DNA from: Clostridium sp. AM33-3
Lineage (GTDB): Bacteria > Bacillota > Clostridia > Lachnospirales > Lachnospiraceae
DNA length: 10,106 nucleotides
Direction of reading: 5' to 3'
NCBI RefSeq assembly: GCF_003480315.1
Contig: NZ_QUIV01000032.1
Span: forward strand, 25,742-35,847
The translations under genes and the position numbers were made by a program. Positions within the stretch are counted from its first letter, which is position 1, and each line of letters starts with the position of its first letter. The notes beneath the pieces are model-generated. The model worked only from the letters and a program-made list of their open reading frames with translations. It searched no databases and was not told the origin of the DNA. This document shows positions 1 through 6,948 of the stretch, piece by piece.

Positions 1-1675
1 CGGTACCTGGTACTACTATGACAAAGATGGCAATAGAGTAGAGAACGAGTGGAGAAAATCTGGAGATAGCTTGTTCTGGCTTGACGGTGATGAGGGTGGC
101 GCAATGGCTACCGATAAAGTCATCGAGGATGAGAGCAACTACTACTACGTAGATGGCAACGGTGTTATGGTTACCAACACCTGGGTTAAAGTAGTTAACG
201 AGGATCAGGATGATGATGATCCGGCTGAGTACCACTACTACTACATGCAGTCCAACGGTAAAGCTTACAAAGCTGGCGACAGCAATACCACCAAGTTCAA
301 AACTATCGATGGTAAGAGATATGCTTTCGATGACGAAGGTATCATGCTGTATGGCTGGGTTGATGCAAGCGCTAACCGCCTGACCGATGATTTCGCTTGG
401 GAAGCTTCTATCGATGAGGATGTTTACTATCTGGGCAGCTGGGAAGAAGGTGCTATGAAGACTGGCTGGCAGAGAATTTCCGTATGGGATGATGCTGAAG
501 ACGATGATATGGATTACTGGTTCTTCTTCCAGACCAACGGTAAGAGATTCGCTAAACTTTCTACCACTGGTAATGAGTATCGTACCAAGAAAGTAAACGG
601 TAAGACCTACGCTTTCGATGAGAGAGGTGTTATGGTTTCTGAGTGGGCAATTGCATCTGTAGCAAGCGCTAACACTTCTACCGCTTCTAACTGGGGTTAC
701 TTCAACAGCCCAGAAGATGGTGCTCGCGTAACCAAGGGTTGGTTCAAGGTAGTTCCGCCGAACGAGGACAATACCTTCGATGCTAACTTCAGCAACGGCG
801 GCGCATTCGATACTAAGGATGCTGACGATGAGGATGAGAACTGGTACTACTCCAACGGTGATGGTACTCTGGAGACCGGTAAGATCAAAAAGATCAAAGG
901 TAAATACTATGGCTTCATGCCAGATGATGGCCGTGAGGGCGCTGGTAAGATGATGACTGGTCTGAACCTGATCAAGGTTGATGCTGCAACCGGAATCGTT
1001 GATGATGTAGTTCTTGATGACATGGACAGCGATGATATCGATGATCTGTTAGATGGTGATTACGATTCCTACTTAGCAACCGGTTATACTCTGTACTACT
1101 TCGGTAACGATGAGGATGCCGATGGCGCTATGAAGACTGGTGCTGTATCTGCTACCATCGGTGGTGACAGCTACAACTTCTTCTTCAGAAAGTCTGGCGG
1201 TACCGAGAAGCGTGGTGCTGGTGTAAACGGTATCGATGATAACAAGTACATCTACAAAGCTGGTCTGAGAATCAAGGCTGGTTCTGATGATAAGTACAAA
1301 GTTGTTGAGGTTGTTAACACCAATCCGAATGGTACTACTCTGGATATCAACACCAACGATTACATCTCCGTTAAGAAGCTGTCTGGTAGTGCTGTAAGAC
1401 GTCAGAACACTGCTGGTACTCCGTTCGTTAACAACGATGATGATACCGTAAACTACTACAAGCTGAACGGTCAGAACTATCGTCTGGTTAACTCTACCGG
1501 TAGCGTTGTTAAGAATAAGAGCGGCATCAAAGATGGTGATGACTGGTACTTCTTCGTAAACAACTACGATGTTAAACTGTACGCTAGCGAGAAGAACGTT
1601 GAGAAGACCAAGAACGCAGCAGGCAAGACTGTTAATTCTGTTCTGGTTAACTGGAAAAACGATTTCGCTAACTAA
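1..1675 (+). CDS. Asp-rich cell-wall-binding repeat surface protein, 5'-truncated by window edge (paralogue A)
   Basis: This is a partial gene. The frame is open from base 2 and gives 557 residues before tandem stops (TAA at 1673-1675, then TAG). By alignment to the complete paralogue at 4801-6567, about 36 N-terminal residues, including the signal peptide, lie left of the window. The protein consists of degenerate choline/glucan-binding type (CW_binding) repeats: aromatic clusters such as TWYYYDKDGN and YYYVDGNGVMVT, and KTGW or TKGW turns. They are interrupted by very acidic inserts (NEDQDDDDPAEY, AEDDDMDYW). Cassettes shared with the paralogue include YFNSPEDGARVTKGWFKVV, YAFDERGVMV and a YYFG-DEDADGAMKTG motif. 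The last roughly 130 residues lack regular repeats and are the part that differs most. No catalytic domain or LPXTG anchor is visible. It probably sits non-covalently on the cell envelope. The ligand may be phosphocholine, given the LicC/LicA gene nearby, but the repeats alone do not prove that. A TTG at 71 is internal and is not the start. Confidence 0.85.
   Translation, partial: GTWYYYDKDGNRVENEWRKSGDSLFWLDGDEGGAMATDKVIEDESNYYYVDGNGVMVTNTWVKVVNEDQDDDDPAEYHYYYMQSNGKAYKAGDSNTTKFKTIDGKRYAFDDEGIMLYGWVDASANRLTDDFAWEASIDEDVYYLGSWEEGAMKTGWQRISVWDDAEDDDMDYWFFFQTNGKRFAKLSTTGNEYRTKKVNGKTYAFDERGVMVSEWAIASVASANTSTASNWGYFNSPEDGARVTKGWFKVVPPNEDNTFDANFSNGGAFDTKDADDEDENWYYSNGDGTLETGKIKKIKGKYYGFMPDDGREGAGKMMTGLNLIKVDAATGIVDDVVLDDMDSDDIDDLLDGDYDSYLATGYTLYYFGNDEDADGAMKTGAVSATIGGDSYNFFFRKSGGTEKRGAGVNGIDDNKYIYKAGLRIKAGSDDKYKVVEVVNTNPNGTTLDINTNDYISVKKLSGSAVRRQNTAGTPFVNNDDDTVNYYKLNGQNYRLVNSTGSVVKNKSGIKDGDDWYFFVNNYDVKLYASEKNVEKTKNAAGKTVNSVLVNWKNDFAN
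2..233 (+). repeat. Left arm of long inverted repeat (5' part of paralogue A)
   Basis: This coding segment is repeated in inverted orientation at 6231-6462. Bases pair in one ungapped register (position n with position 6464-n). Three blocks are perfectly identical: 2-42 (41 bp), 142-180 (39 bp) and 194-233 (40 bp). Between them the copies differ by scattered substitutions only. Because no indel separates the blocks, a crossover in any of them keeps both reading frames. The repeat may extend beyond the left edge; base 1 itself is a mismatch. Confidence 0.9.
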
Positions 1676-1716
1676 TAGCCAGATTGTTAATTCCGATTAA
1701 CGTAATTTGAAGCTTG

Positions 1717-1756
1717 AACACGGCTTCTGTCGAGAAAGACAGAGGCCGTGTTTTTT
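1717..1756 (+). terminator. Rho-independent terminator of paralogue A
   Basis: A 15-bp stem pairs 1717-1731 (AACACGGCTTCTGTC) with 1738-1752, with one G-U pair and a 6-base loop, and runs into a T tract through 1756. It starts about 40 bp after the stop at 1675. It ends two bases before the stop codon of the convergent recombinase gene, so it separates the two converging transcripts. On the minus strand no U tract follows the stem, so termination should mainly serve the plus strand. Confidence 0.9.
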
Positions 1757-1757
1757 A

Positions 1758-2561
1758 TTACCAGTCAATAATCTGGTTGATGATATTCTGCTGTTCGGTA
1801 CTGGTTTTTCTCAAATAAATCCGAGTGGTTTCAATGCTGGCGTGTCCCATCAGGTCAGCAAGCATGGCAATGTCATTGTAGCGTTCCAGAAAGCTTTTCG
1901 CGAAGCGATGGCGAAAGGAATGTGGGTACACTACTGATGGATCAAGGCCATACCTGGAACCGAAGTGCTTTAACTGTACGGCAATTCCTCTTGCAGTAAT
2001 CAGCTCCCCATATTTATTTAAAAACAGGAATCCACTTTCTTTTTTTGTTTCCGTCATCCATTTTAAGGTTTCCTTCTGCAGGGCGGACGGAATATAAATT
2101 CTTCGCAGCTTTCCGCCTTTGGAATACAGATCCAGATATCCAATCCGAACATGTTCACATTTGATCTGAAGCAGCTCGCTGACACGAGCACCTGTAGCTG
2201 CCAAAAAACGTACCACAAAATACCAGTACATCTCCTGATCCCGTTTCAAACAGTTCTTAAAGTACAGATAATCCGCTTCGCTGATCACATTTTCCAGAAA
2301 TGGTTTCTGCTGTACCTTGACAGAGGGCAGCTTCCACTGCTCTTTCTTAATGCTTTCCAGATAACAATTCATTGCCCGGATGCGCAAGTTGACAGTCTGT
2401 GGTTTATAATGCTCGATCAGGTAAACCTTGTAATCACGCAGATTCTGTTTACTGAGTTTGTCATACTTTTCTTCAAACTGATGAAGTGCGTAAAGATACG
2501 ATATGATTGTGTTTTTCGACAAATTCTGGTCTGTCAGATACGTTTTGAATTCCTTTTCCAT
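1758..2561 (-). CDS. Tyrosine recombinase/integrase (XerC/D-like, compact)
   Basis: This 267-aa site-specific recombinase would cut and rejoin DNA through a covalent phosphotyrosine. An N-terminal SAM-like core-binding domain covers about residues 1-85 (EFKTYLTDQNLSKNTIISYLYAL). The catalytic domain follows with all expected residues: Arg126 in ATGARVSELL, Lys138 in SKGGKLRR, His214 and Arg217 in HSFRHRF, His240 in LMGHASIETT, and nucleophile Tyr249 in TTRIYLRKT. The gene therefore looks intact and active. The ATG at 2561 is chosen because AAAGGAG lies 7 bases upstream and the family N-terminus begins there. The open frame to 2786 encodes a non-family extension. The length is short compared with XerC/XerD (about 300 aa) and closer to recombinases of inversion loci such as pneumococcal CreX/PsrA. 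It lies between two inverted surface-protein paralogues, which suggests a role as a local invertase, but its target site is not shown. A housekeeping Xer role is less likely in this setting. Confidence 0.93.
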   Translation of the reverse strand: MEKEFKTYLTDQNLSKNTIISYLYALHQFEEKYDKLSKQNLRDYKVYLIEHYKPQTVNLRIRAMNCYLESIKKEQWKLPSVKVQQKPFLENVISEADYLYFKNCLKRDQEMYWYFVVRFLAATGARVSELLQIKCEHVRIGYLDLYSKGGKLRRIYIPSALQKETLKWMTETKKESGFLFLNKYGELITARGIAVQLKHFGSRYGLDPSVVYPHSFRHRFAKSFLERYNDIAMLADLMGHASIETTRIYLRKTSTEQQNIINQIIDW

Positions 2562-2568
2562 AGAGTGT

Positions 2569-2575
2569 CTCCTTT
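2569..2575 (-). promoter_or_regulatory. Ribosome binding site deciding the recombinase start
   Basis: The minus strand reads AAAGGAG here, 7 bases before the ATG at 2561. No comparable site precedes the upstream in-frame candidate at 2786. Confidence 0.8.
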
Positions 2576-2787
2576 GTAAAAATAATTGATATGAATTTGC
2601 CTGTGAACAAAAAAACAATGTACACAGATAATATATCGTCATACTATTATATCGAACTATGGCGTGAATTCGCGTATCTATGCTCATCCAAGGTTTTATG
2701 TAGTCAAAGCCACAGCAAGGTAATGATCTATAGCGATTCCACAGATTAAGGATTTGCATCATTATCGACGTACGCCGCCGGCGCACT
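2576..2787. other. Non-coding region upstream of the recombinase
   Basis: This stretch separates the recombinase ribosome binding site from the Wzy-like gene's terminator and should hold the recombinase promoter. On the minus strand a TATAAT lies near 2645-2650 and a TATTAT about 20 bases downstream, but no good -35 box accompanies either, so the promoter is only tentative. Two palindromes stand out. One is a 12-bp near-palindrome around a GAATTC at about 2663-2674. The other is a GC-rich one at 2770-2786, listed separately. No RNA gene was recognised. Confidence 0.4.
2770..2786. repeat. GC-rich 17-bp palindrome
   Basis: GTACGCCG and CGGCGCAC flank a central C and pair at 7 of 8 positions. 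The element stands out in an AT-rich intergenic stretch and abuts the bidirectional terminator. It lies about 210 bp upstream of the recombinase start. It could be a regulator or recombinase binding site; the function is unknown. Confidence 0.5.
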
Positions 2788-2831
2788 AAAAAAAGACAAT
2801 TTCGTATATTTTACCAAAATTGTCTTTTTTT
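2788..2831 (-). terminator. Rho-independent terminator of the Wzy-like gene (symmetrical)
   Basis: A 15-bp perfect stem pairs 2788-2802 (AAAAAAAGACAATTT) with 2817-2831, with a 14-base loop. Since A tract and T tract flank the stem on both sides, it can work in either direction. It begins 5 bases after the Wzy-like stop at 2836. It isolates that gene from the recombinase, which is therefore probably transcribed separately. Confidence 0.85.
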
Positions 2832-2835
2832 CATT

Positions 2836-4512
2836 TCAGACCATATCGGCCTGGCTATTTTCATTTTTTATTTTACCAGATCGTATTATTGCAATTCCCA
2901 TGCTGAGCATCCCCCATAAAAGCGGAGCCGTGATTGGAAGATTCAAATTTACCATAGCCTGGAAACAATAGCAAATCACCGCCCATGCACAAGCTATTGC
3001 ATATTCTTTTTTGATATTACATTTTAGCATACTACGACAGCTGAATATAATAAATATCCAGTAAGCAATCAAGCCTATCGGTCCAATTGTCAGCAGAAAC
3101 TGCAGATATTCATTATGTGCATTATCAAATAATAAACCTGTAGTATCTATCATATCTCCAAAAAATTTTTGTGTAGTTAAAATGCCAAAGGTGTCTGGAC
3201 CATATCCAAACAGTTTATGCATCACAGGAAATTTTCCATATGCCTCTATAGATTTTCTCCAGATATATCCCCGGCTGGTTCCCCATTCATCGTTAAATAC
3301 CAAATAATTAGCAAGACTGCTGTATCGCTCTTCATGGCCCAAAAAATTTGCATCAACCAGCAAAAACATTATGACACAAAAAACTATTACTAAAAAAATC
3401 ATCCAGCCTCTGCGCAGCAATGGAGACAATTCATCGGTCGCCTGTTTCTGTACAGAATCTTCTTTTCTCATTATCGTAGTATTTCGTCTAAAGACTACAT
3501 ATACCGTTATTGTTACTCCCCATAACACCAACACAAGCAGCAAAAGTCCTGGCAGATTTACCACAACTTTAAACAAACTATCCAACCCCAGCACAACGCT
3601 CTCATACCTGTGATTAATAAAATCTACACACTGGATCACCGTAGCAAAAGTAGAAAGCATGACTAAATAGCGGATCAGTCCTCGCTTGCTCTGGAAAAGC
3701 ATTAATGGCATAAAAGCGAATAACGCGCCAAGTGCAAGATACGCATTATCACTACACCCCATAATAATAGCCATAAACGAGATAAACAAGCATACATACG
3801 CCCATATTAAATTCCAACGTTTTTCTGTTGTCACAAATATTCCAGCAGCCGCTCCCATGATCAAAGCAATATAAGCTGTATACGTGTTGATATTTCCTAT
3901 CGTTGAAGTAAAAATAGCAGACTCTGACGGTTTAATTTTCACACGAAAATGAAAGATATCCATTTGAAAATAATCTGTGATTCCAATTGCACATACAATA
4001 ATCCCGGCCAGAAGAAAAGCATAAATCAGCCAGCTTTGTGCTTTCCAAAATCGGCTCACCACAAAATACATTACCACATATAACGTCATTAAGAAAAGCC
4101 CACTATACCTTCCTTCATTTCCCCAGAATGATTCATAAAAATATTCTGACTGAAAGGTAGAAATGAGCGCCACCAGCCAAAAAACTAAAACTGCTACATC
4201 CGCCGGATAAAATAACTTTTTCCAATTTGCCGGTTTCAAAGCCGCAAACAATGTTTTGGCGTGTTCTCCTCCAAATTCCTTAAAATCGATAACCAACATG
4301 GCCAAACTCAAGATCAGCACTATCGCCAGCATGAGCAAAAAACTTCCATAATACCATTTGTATTTTGCTTCCAAAATATCGAAATAGGAATTGTGAAGAT
4401 ACAATGGAAGGCCCATCACCAGGGCCGATAAGAAAACACTAATCACCCCACTGATGATCGAAGCACAACTGGTTGCAAATGGATCCGTCTCAATATTTCT
4501 ATGGTTTTCCAT
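2836..4512 (-). CDS. Wzy/O-antigen-ligase-like polytopic membrane protein
   Basis: This 558-aa membrane protein has about 12-14 hydrophobic segments (for example near residues 21-41, 52-72, 104-121, 161-178, 211-227, 256-274, 319-341, 369-386, 471-491). A large outside loop lies at about 391-465. The C-terminal half carries the Wzy_C/O-antigen ligase hallmarks: TSRGYIWRKSIEAYG (Arg414), LFGYGPDTFG, and DNAHNEYLQFLLTIGPIGLIAY with His466. Such proteins polymerise or transfer lipid-linked glycans on the outer face of the membrane. In Gram-positives the family includes TacL, which joins phosphocholine-bearing teichoic acid to a glycolipid. That role is attractive beside a choline-activating gene but is inferred; a capsule polymerase or ligase is equally possible. 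The start at 4512 has AGGAGG upstream and sits downstream of a promoter; the earlier in-frame TTG at 4605 lies inside that promoter's -35 box. The gene is more AT-rich than its neighbours and is not with other polysaccharide genes, suggesting separate acquisition. Confidence 0.85.
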   Translation of the reverse strand: MENHRNIETDPFATSCASIISGVISVFLSALVMGLPLYLHNSYFDILEAKYKWYYGSFLLMLAIVLILSLAMLVIDFKEFGGEHAKTLFAALKPANWKKLFYPADVAVLVFWLVALISTFQSEYFYESFWGNEGRYSGLFLMTLYVVMYFVVSRFWKAQSWLIYAFLLAGIIVCAIGITDYFQMDIFHFRVKIKPSESAIFTSTIGNINTYTAYIALIMGAAAGIFVTTEKRWNLIWAYVCLFISFMAIIMGCSDNAYLALGALFAFMPLMLFQSKRGLIRYLVMLSTFATVIQCVDFINHRYESVVLGLDSLFKVVVNLPGLLLLVLVLWGVTITVYVVFRRNTTIMRKEDSVQKQATDELSPLLRRGWMIFLVIVFCVIMFLLVDANFLGHEERYSSLANYLVFNDEWGTSRGYIWRKSIEAYGKFPVMHKLFGYGPDTFGILTTQKFFGDMIDTTGLLFDNAHNEYLQFLLTIGPIGLIAYWIFIIFSCRSMLKCNIKKEYAIACAWAVICYCFQAMVNLNLPITAPLLWGMLSMGIAIIRSGKIKNENSQADMV

Positions 4513-4516
4513 AAAT

Positions 4517-4522
4517 CCTCCT
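4517..4522 (-). promoter_or_regulatory. Ribosome binding site deciding the Wzy-like start
   Basis: The minus strand reads AGAGGAGG ending 4 bases before the ATG at 4512. The spacing is short but the match to the anti-Shine-Dalgarno sequence is complete. The in-frame ATG at 4578 and TTG at 4605 have no such site. Confidence 0.75.
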
Positions 4523-4576
4523 CTACCATTTCTAATTAGCAATATGTCTCTTCCGCAATCGGAATAGATATCATTC

Positions 4577-4605
4577 ATTATACGTTCTTTTTCTACTTTA
4601 AACAA
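4577..4605 (-). promoter_or_regulatory. Promoter of the Wzy-like gene
   Basis: The minus strand shows TTGTTT (4600-4605), a 17-bp spacer and TATAAT (4577-4582). The -10 is perfect and the -35 matches only in TTG. The expected transcription start is near 4570, giving a leader of about 58 bases to the ATG at 4512. Confidence 0.6.
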
Positions 4606-4693
4606 TGCCTATTTCATTTTTCCTGTTTGCCTGAAATCTAAAGAGTAGTTTATCGATTATTAATAGAAATAATAGGAGTCTTATTTTTTACAT

Positions 4694-4738
4694 AAAAACA
4701 GGGCAGCTACATGATATATTTGTCATGTAGCCGCCCTG
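4694..4738 (-). terminator. Rho-independent terminator of paralogue B
   Basis: On the minus strand a 16-bp stem (arms 4723-4738 and 4699-4714, one G-U pair, 8-base loop) is followed by a run of five T, corresponding to AAAAA at 4694-4698. It lies about 60 bp past the stop at 4801. It should stop transcription before the Wzy-like gene's own promoter. Confidence 0.9.
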
Positions 4739-4800
4739 CGACTATATTTCTATAGTTTTAAAGTTTCTAAAAGCGAACTATAATTATTCGTCCTTAGAGA

Positions 4801-6567
4801 TTATCTGTCGATGATATCGCTCAGAGTAATGGTAGTACCATTATCAATGGTAACATTCTTGTCACCAGCTTTTCTCAGCTCAACACCATTGACATCCTTC
4901 GGAGCTGGCTTACCAGTCTCAGCAGTCAGAGTCTTGTTGTTGCTGTACATAACGATCTGCTTGTTCTCTACATAGAAGTACCAGTCATCGCCATCCTTAG
5001 CAGCGGTCTTATTCTTAACGATAGTACCGCTGGTGTTTACCAGATAGAAGTTGCTGCCTAAAGAGCCAACATACTTAATGGTATCGCCATCTTTGTTCTT
5101 GTTGGTAGCCTCCTCAGCAAGGCCTCTCATCTTAGCGGTATCGATCTCTTCTACAACTGCGTTATCATCGCCGGTATCGCCGGTAGCGTAAACAACTTTG
5201 TACTTATCCTCAGAATCAGCTTTCATCTTCATACCGAACTTGTAGATGTACTTGTTGTCATCAATACCAGTCTGGCCTTTACCCTTGCTCTCAGCACCGC
5301 CTGCTTTGCTGAACAGGAACTGATAGGAATCGCCATCCAGGTTAATGGTGGTGTTACCAGTCTTCATAGCACCGTCAGCATCCTCATCGCTACCGAAGTA
5401 GTACAGAGAAGCATTCGGGTTGCCATACATAGCTGCGTACTTGCCTTCGCCGTCCATGCAGTCATCAAGATCATCAGCATCCATGTCGCGCTCGATTACT
5501 TCAGTAATCTTGCCATCCTGTACAACCAGAGCACACAGACCAGTCAACATGGAACCAGCTTTGTCAGTTCCCTCCGGATAGAAGCCATAGTATTTGCCTT
5601 TGATCTTCTTGATCTCGCCAGCGTATAACTCGCCGTCGCCATCAGCGTAGTACCATCTCTCGTTCTCATCCTCAGCATCGCCAGGTGCGAAGGAGGTTAC
5701 ACCATAATCTTTGAAGGTGTTGTCGTTGTCATCATCAGGAGCTACTACCTTGAACCAACCCTTGGTTACACGAGCGCCATCCTCCGGGCTGTTGAAGTAC
5801 TGCCAGTTGGATACGGAAGAAGAGCTTGCAGCAGCGCCGCTTGCAAGTGCCCACTCGTATACCATTACACCACGCTCATCGAAACGATAGTGTTTACCGT
5901 TGAGCTTCTTATCTGTAGTAGAGAAACGCTTTTTACCGTTGGACTTGAAGTTGAACCAGTAATCGTAATCGTCATCCTCATCCTGATCGTAAACGCTTAC
6001 TTTCTGCCAGCCAGTCTTCAGAGCACCATCTTCCCAGGAACCCATGTAGTATTCAGCGGTCTCCCAGTCAGAATCATCGGTAGCCAGGGTAGAATCATCG
6101 TTTACCCAGCCATACAGCATCTTACCATCCTCATCGAAAGCATATTTCTTGCCATCGATAGTCTTGAAGGTGGTGTTGCCGCTGTCTTTTGCTTTGTATG
6201 CTTTACCACTATTCTGCATGTAGTAGTAACGGTACTCAGCCGGATCATCATCATCCTGATCCTCGTTAACAACCTTAACCCATGTGTTGGTAACCATAAC
6301 ACCGTTGCCATCTACGTAGTAGGTGTCATCATCGTCATCAACCAGTTTGTCGGTAGCCATTGCGCCACCCTCTTCGGAATCAAGCCAGAACCAGTTGTCT
6401 CCGGATTTTCTCCACTCGTCTTCTACTCTATTGCCATCTTTGTCATAGTAGTACCAGGTACCATCTTCCTCAACCCAACCCTGAGCTGCGAAAGAGGTCA
6501 TAGCACCACCGATAGCTAACAGAGCTGCCGCAGATGCAACTGCAACTACTTTAGTCTGCTTTCTCAT
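4801..6567 (-). CDS. Asp-rich cell-wall-binding repeat surface protein (paralogue B, complete)
   Basis: This 588-aa secreted protein begins with a clear Sec signal peptide (MRKQTK, hydrophobic VVAVASAAALLAIGGAM, likely cut at SFA/AQ near residue 27). The mature part starts directly with cell-wall-binding repeats (GWVEEDGTWYYYDKDGN, WFWLDSEEGGAMATDK, YYVDGNGVMVTNTW). It continues with degenerate repeats and strongly acidic inserts (NEDQDDDDPAEY, DQDEDDDYDYW, YYFGSDEDADGAMKTG). Such repeats usually dock a protein to choline or glycan on the envelope. The Asp clusters could bind cations; that is inference. No enzyme domain is visible, so a structural surface protein is plausible. It is collinear with paralogue A at 1-1675 along most of its length. 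The match is near-identical in DNA over the first roughly 80 mature residues and much weaker in the last roughly 130 residues. A near-consensus promoter precedes it. An SD-like AGGGAG lies about 12 bases before the ATG, slightly far but the best available. Confidence 0.9.
   Translation of the reverse strand: MRKQTKVVAVASAAALLAIGGAMTSFAAQGWVEEDGTWYYYDKDGNRVEDEWRKSGDNWFWLDSEEGGAMATDKLVDDDDDTYYVDGNGVMVTNTWVKVVNEDQDDDDPAEYRYYYMQNSGKAYKAKDSGNTTFKTIDGKKYAFDEDGKMLYGWVNDDSTLATDDSDWETAEYYMGSWEDGALKTGWQKVSVYDQDEDDDYDYWFNFKSNGKKRFSTTDKKLNGKHYRFDERGVMVYEWALASGAAASSSSVSNWQYFNSPEDGARVTKGWFKVVAPDDDNDNTFKDYGVTSFAPGDAEDENERWYYADGDGELYAGEIKKIKGKYYGFYPEGTDKAGSMLTGLCALVVQDGKITEVIERDMDADDLDDCMDGEGKYAAMYGNPNASLYYFGSDEDADGAMKTGNTTINLDGDSYQFLFSKAGGAESKGKGQTGIDDNKYIYKFGMKMKADSEDKYKVVYATGDTGDDNAVVEEIDTAKMRGLAEEATNKNKDGDTIKYVGSLGSNFYLVNTSGTIVKNKTAAKDGDDWYFYVENKQIVMYSNNKTLTAETGKPAPKDVNGVELRKAGDKNVTIDNGTTITLSDIIDR
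6231..6462 (-). repeat. Right arm of long inverted repeat (5' part of paralogue B)
   Basis: This is the inverted partner of 2-233. Perfect blocks lie at 6422-6462, 6284-6322 and 6231-6270. The arms enclose about 6 kb holding the 3' parts of both paralogues, the recombinase and the Wzy-like gene. The signal-peptide codons of paralogue B (6484-6567) and its promoter lie outside the arm, so they would stay in place if the segment inverted. Confidence 0.9.
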
Positions 6568-6635
6568 AATGGATGCACTCTCCCTTTTTACTTTTTTGAA
6601 TTTGCTACGAAATTCCTAAATTGCATTACGAGACG

Positions 6636-6664
6636 ATTATACTTCCTATAAGGCAAATTATCAA
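6636..6664 (-). promoter_or_regulatory. Strong promoter of paralogue B
   Basis: The minus strand has TTGATA (6659-6664, five of six consensus bases), a 17-bp spacer and TATAAT (6636-6641). The predicted start near 6629 leaves a leader of about 62 bases. The quality of the match fits a highly expressed surface protein. Confidence 0.8.
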
Positions 6665-6758
6665 TAGTTTTTTACATTTTTTCTGTGTTTAGGAATAAAT
6701 GCAAATCTATGTAACTGCTTCTGGAAGTTCCCATCTCTCCATCACACTGACAGTATAA

Positions 6759-6840
6759 TATAGTTTTTTCCGAAATGCTATAACGAAACCCTAAGCGTTT
6801 TCTTACGAAAACCTTACGAAACCTATAGTTTTTCCGAAAT
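6759..6840. repeat. Phased short direct repeats, possible operator
   Basis: Two near-identical elements, TATAGTTTTTTCCGAAAT at 6759-6776 and a one-T-shorter copy at 6824-6840, bracket three ACGAAACC-like motifs starting at 6783, 6805 (ACGAAAACC) and 6816. The motif starts are 22 and 11 bases apart, i.e. on the same face of the helix. This arrangement suits cooperative binding by a regulator. The regulator is unknown; the winged-helix domain of the next gene is one candidate. Confidence 0.45.
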
Positions 6841-6894
6841 ATGTACTTATATCCATACAATTTTGTTTGTGGGCTGTACCTGTTCACTGCTTTG

Positions 6895-6903
6895 TGCTAT
6901 AGT
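6895..6903 (+). promoter_or_regulatory. Probable extended -10 promoter of the licC/licA-like gene
   Basis: TGCTATAGT is an extended -10 (TG at 6895-6896, TATAGT at 6898-6903). No good -35 is seen at 17 bp (TGTACC). The leader to the ATG at 6956 would be about 45 bases. This is a motif match only. Confidence 0.45.
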
Positions 6904-6943
6904 GTTCATATATTCCTGTTTTTATTGTTTTTTGAACATTTAT

Positions 6944-6948
6944 GGAGG
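6944..6948 (+). promoter_or_regulatory. Ribosome binding site deciding the licC/licA-like start
   Basis: GGAGG lies 7 bases before the ATG at 6956. The upstream in-frame TTG at 6863 lies before the likely -10 box and has no such site. Confidence 0.85.

Noticed and set aside
1707..1937. Plus-strand 76-codon frame across the terminator
   Set aside because: It runs through a terminator hairpin and the recombinase 3' end on the opposite strand; no start signal.
2562..2786. In-frame 75-residue N-terminal extension of the recombinase
   Set aside because: It has no ribosome binding site at its start, is Cys/Tyr-rich and unlike the family, and a strong AAAGGAG precedes the internal ATG at 2561.
4513..4605. 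In-frame N-terminal extension of the Wzy-like protein
   Set aside because: It begins at a TTG inside the probable -35 box and lies largely upstream of the AGGAGG-preceded ATG at 4512.
5890..6519. 209-codon plus-strand open frame opposite paralogue B
   Set aside because: It is the antisense shadow of a biased coding sequence (Ile/Val-rich from complementing Asp codons), with no start signal or known motif.
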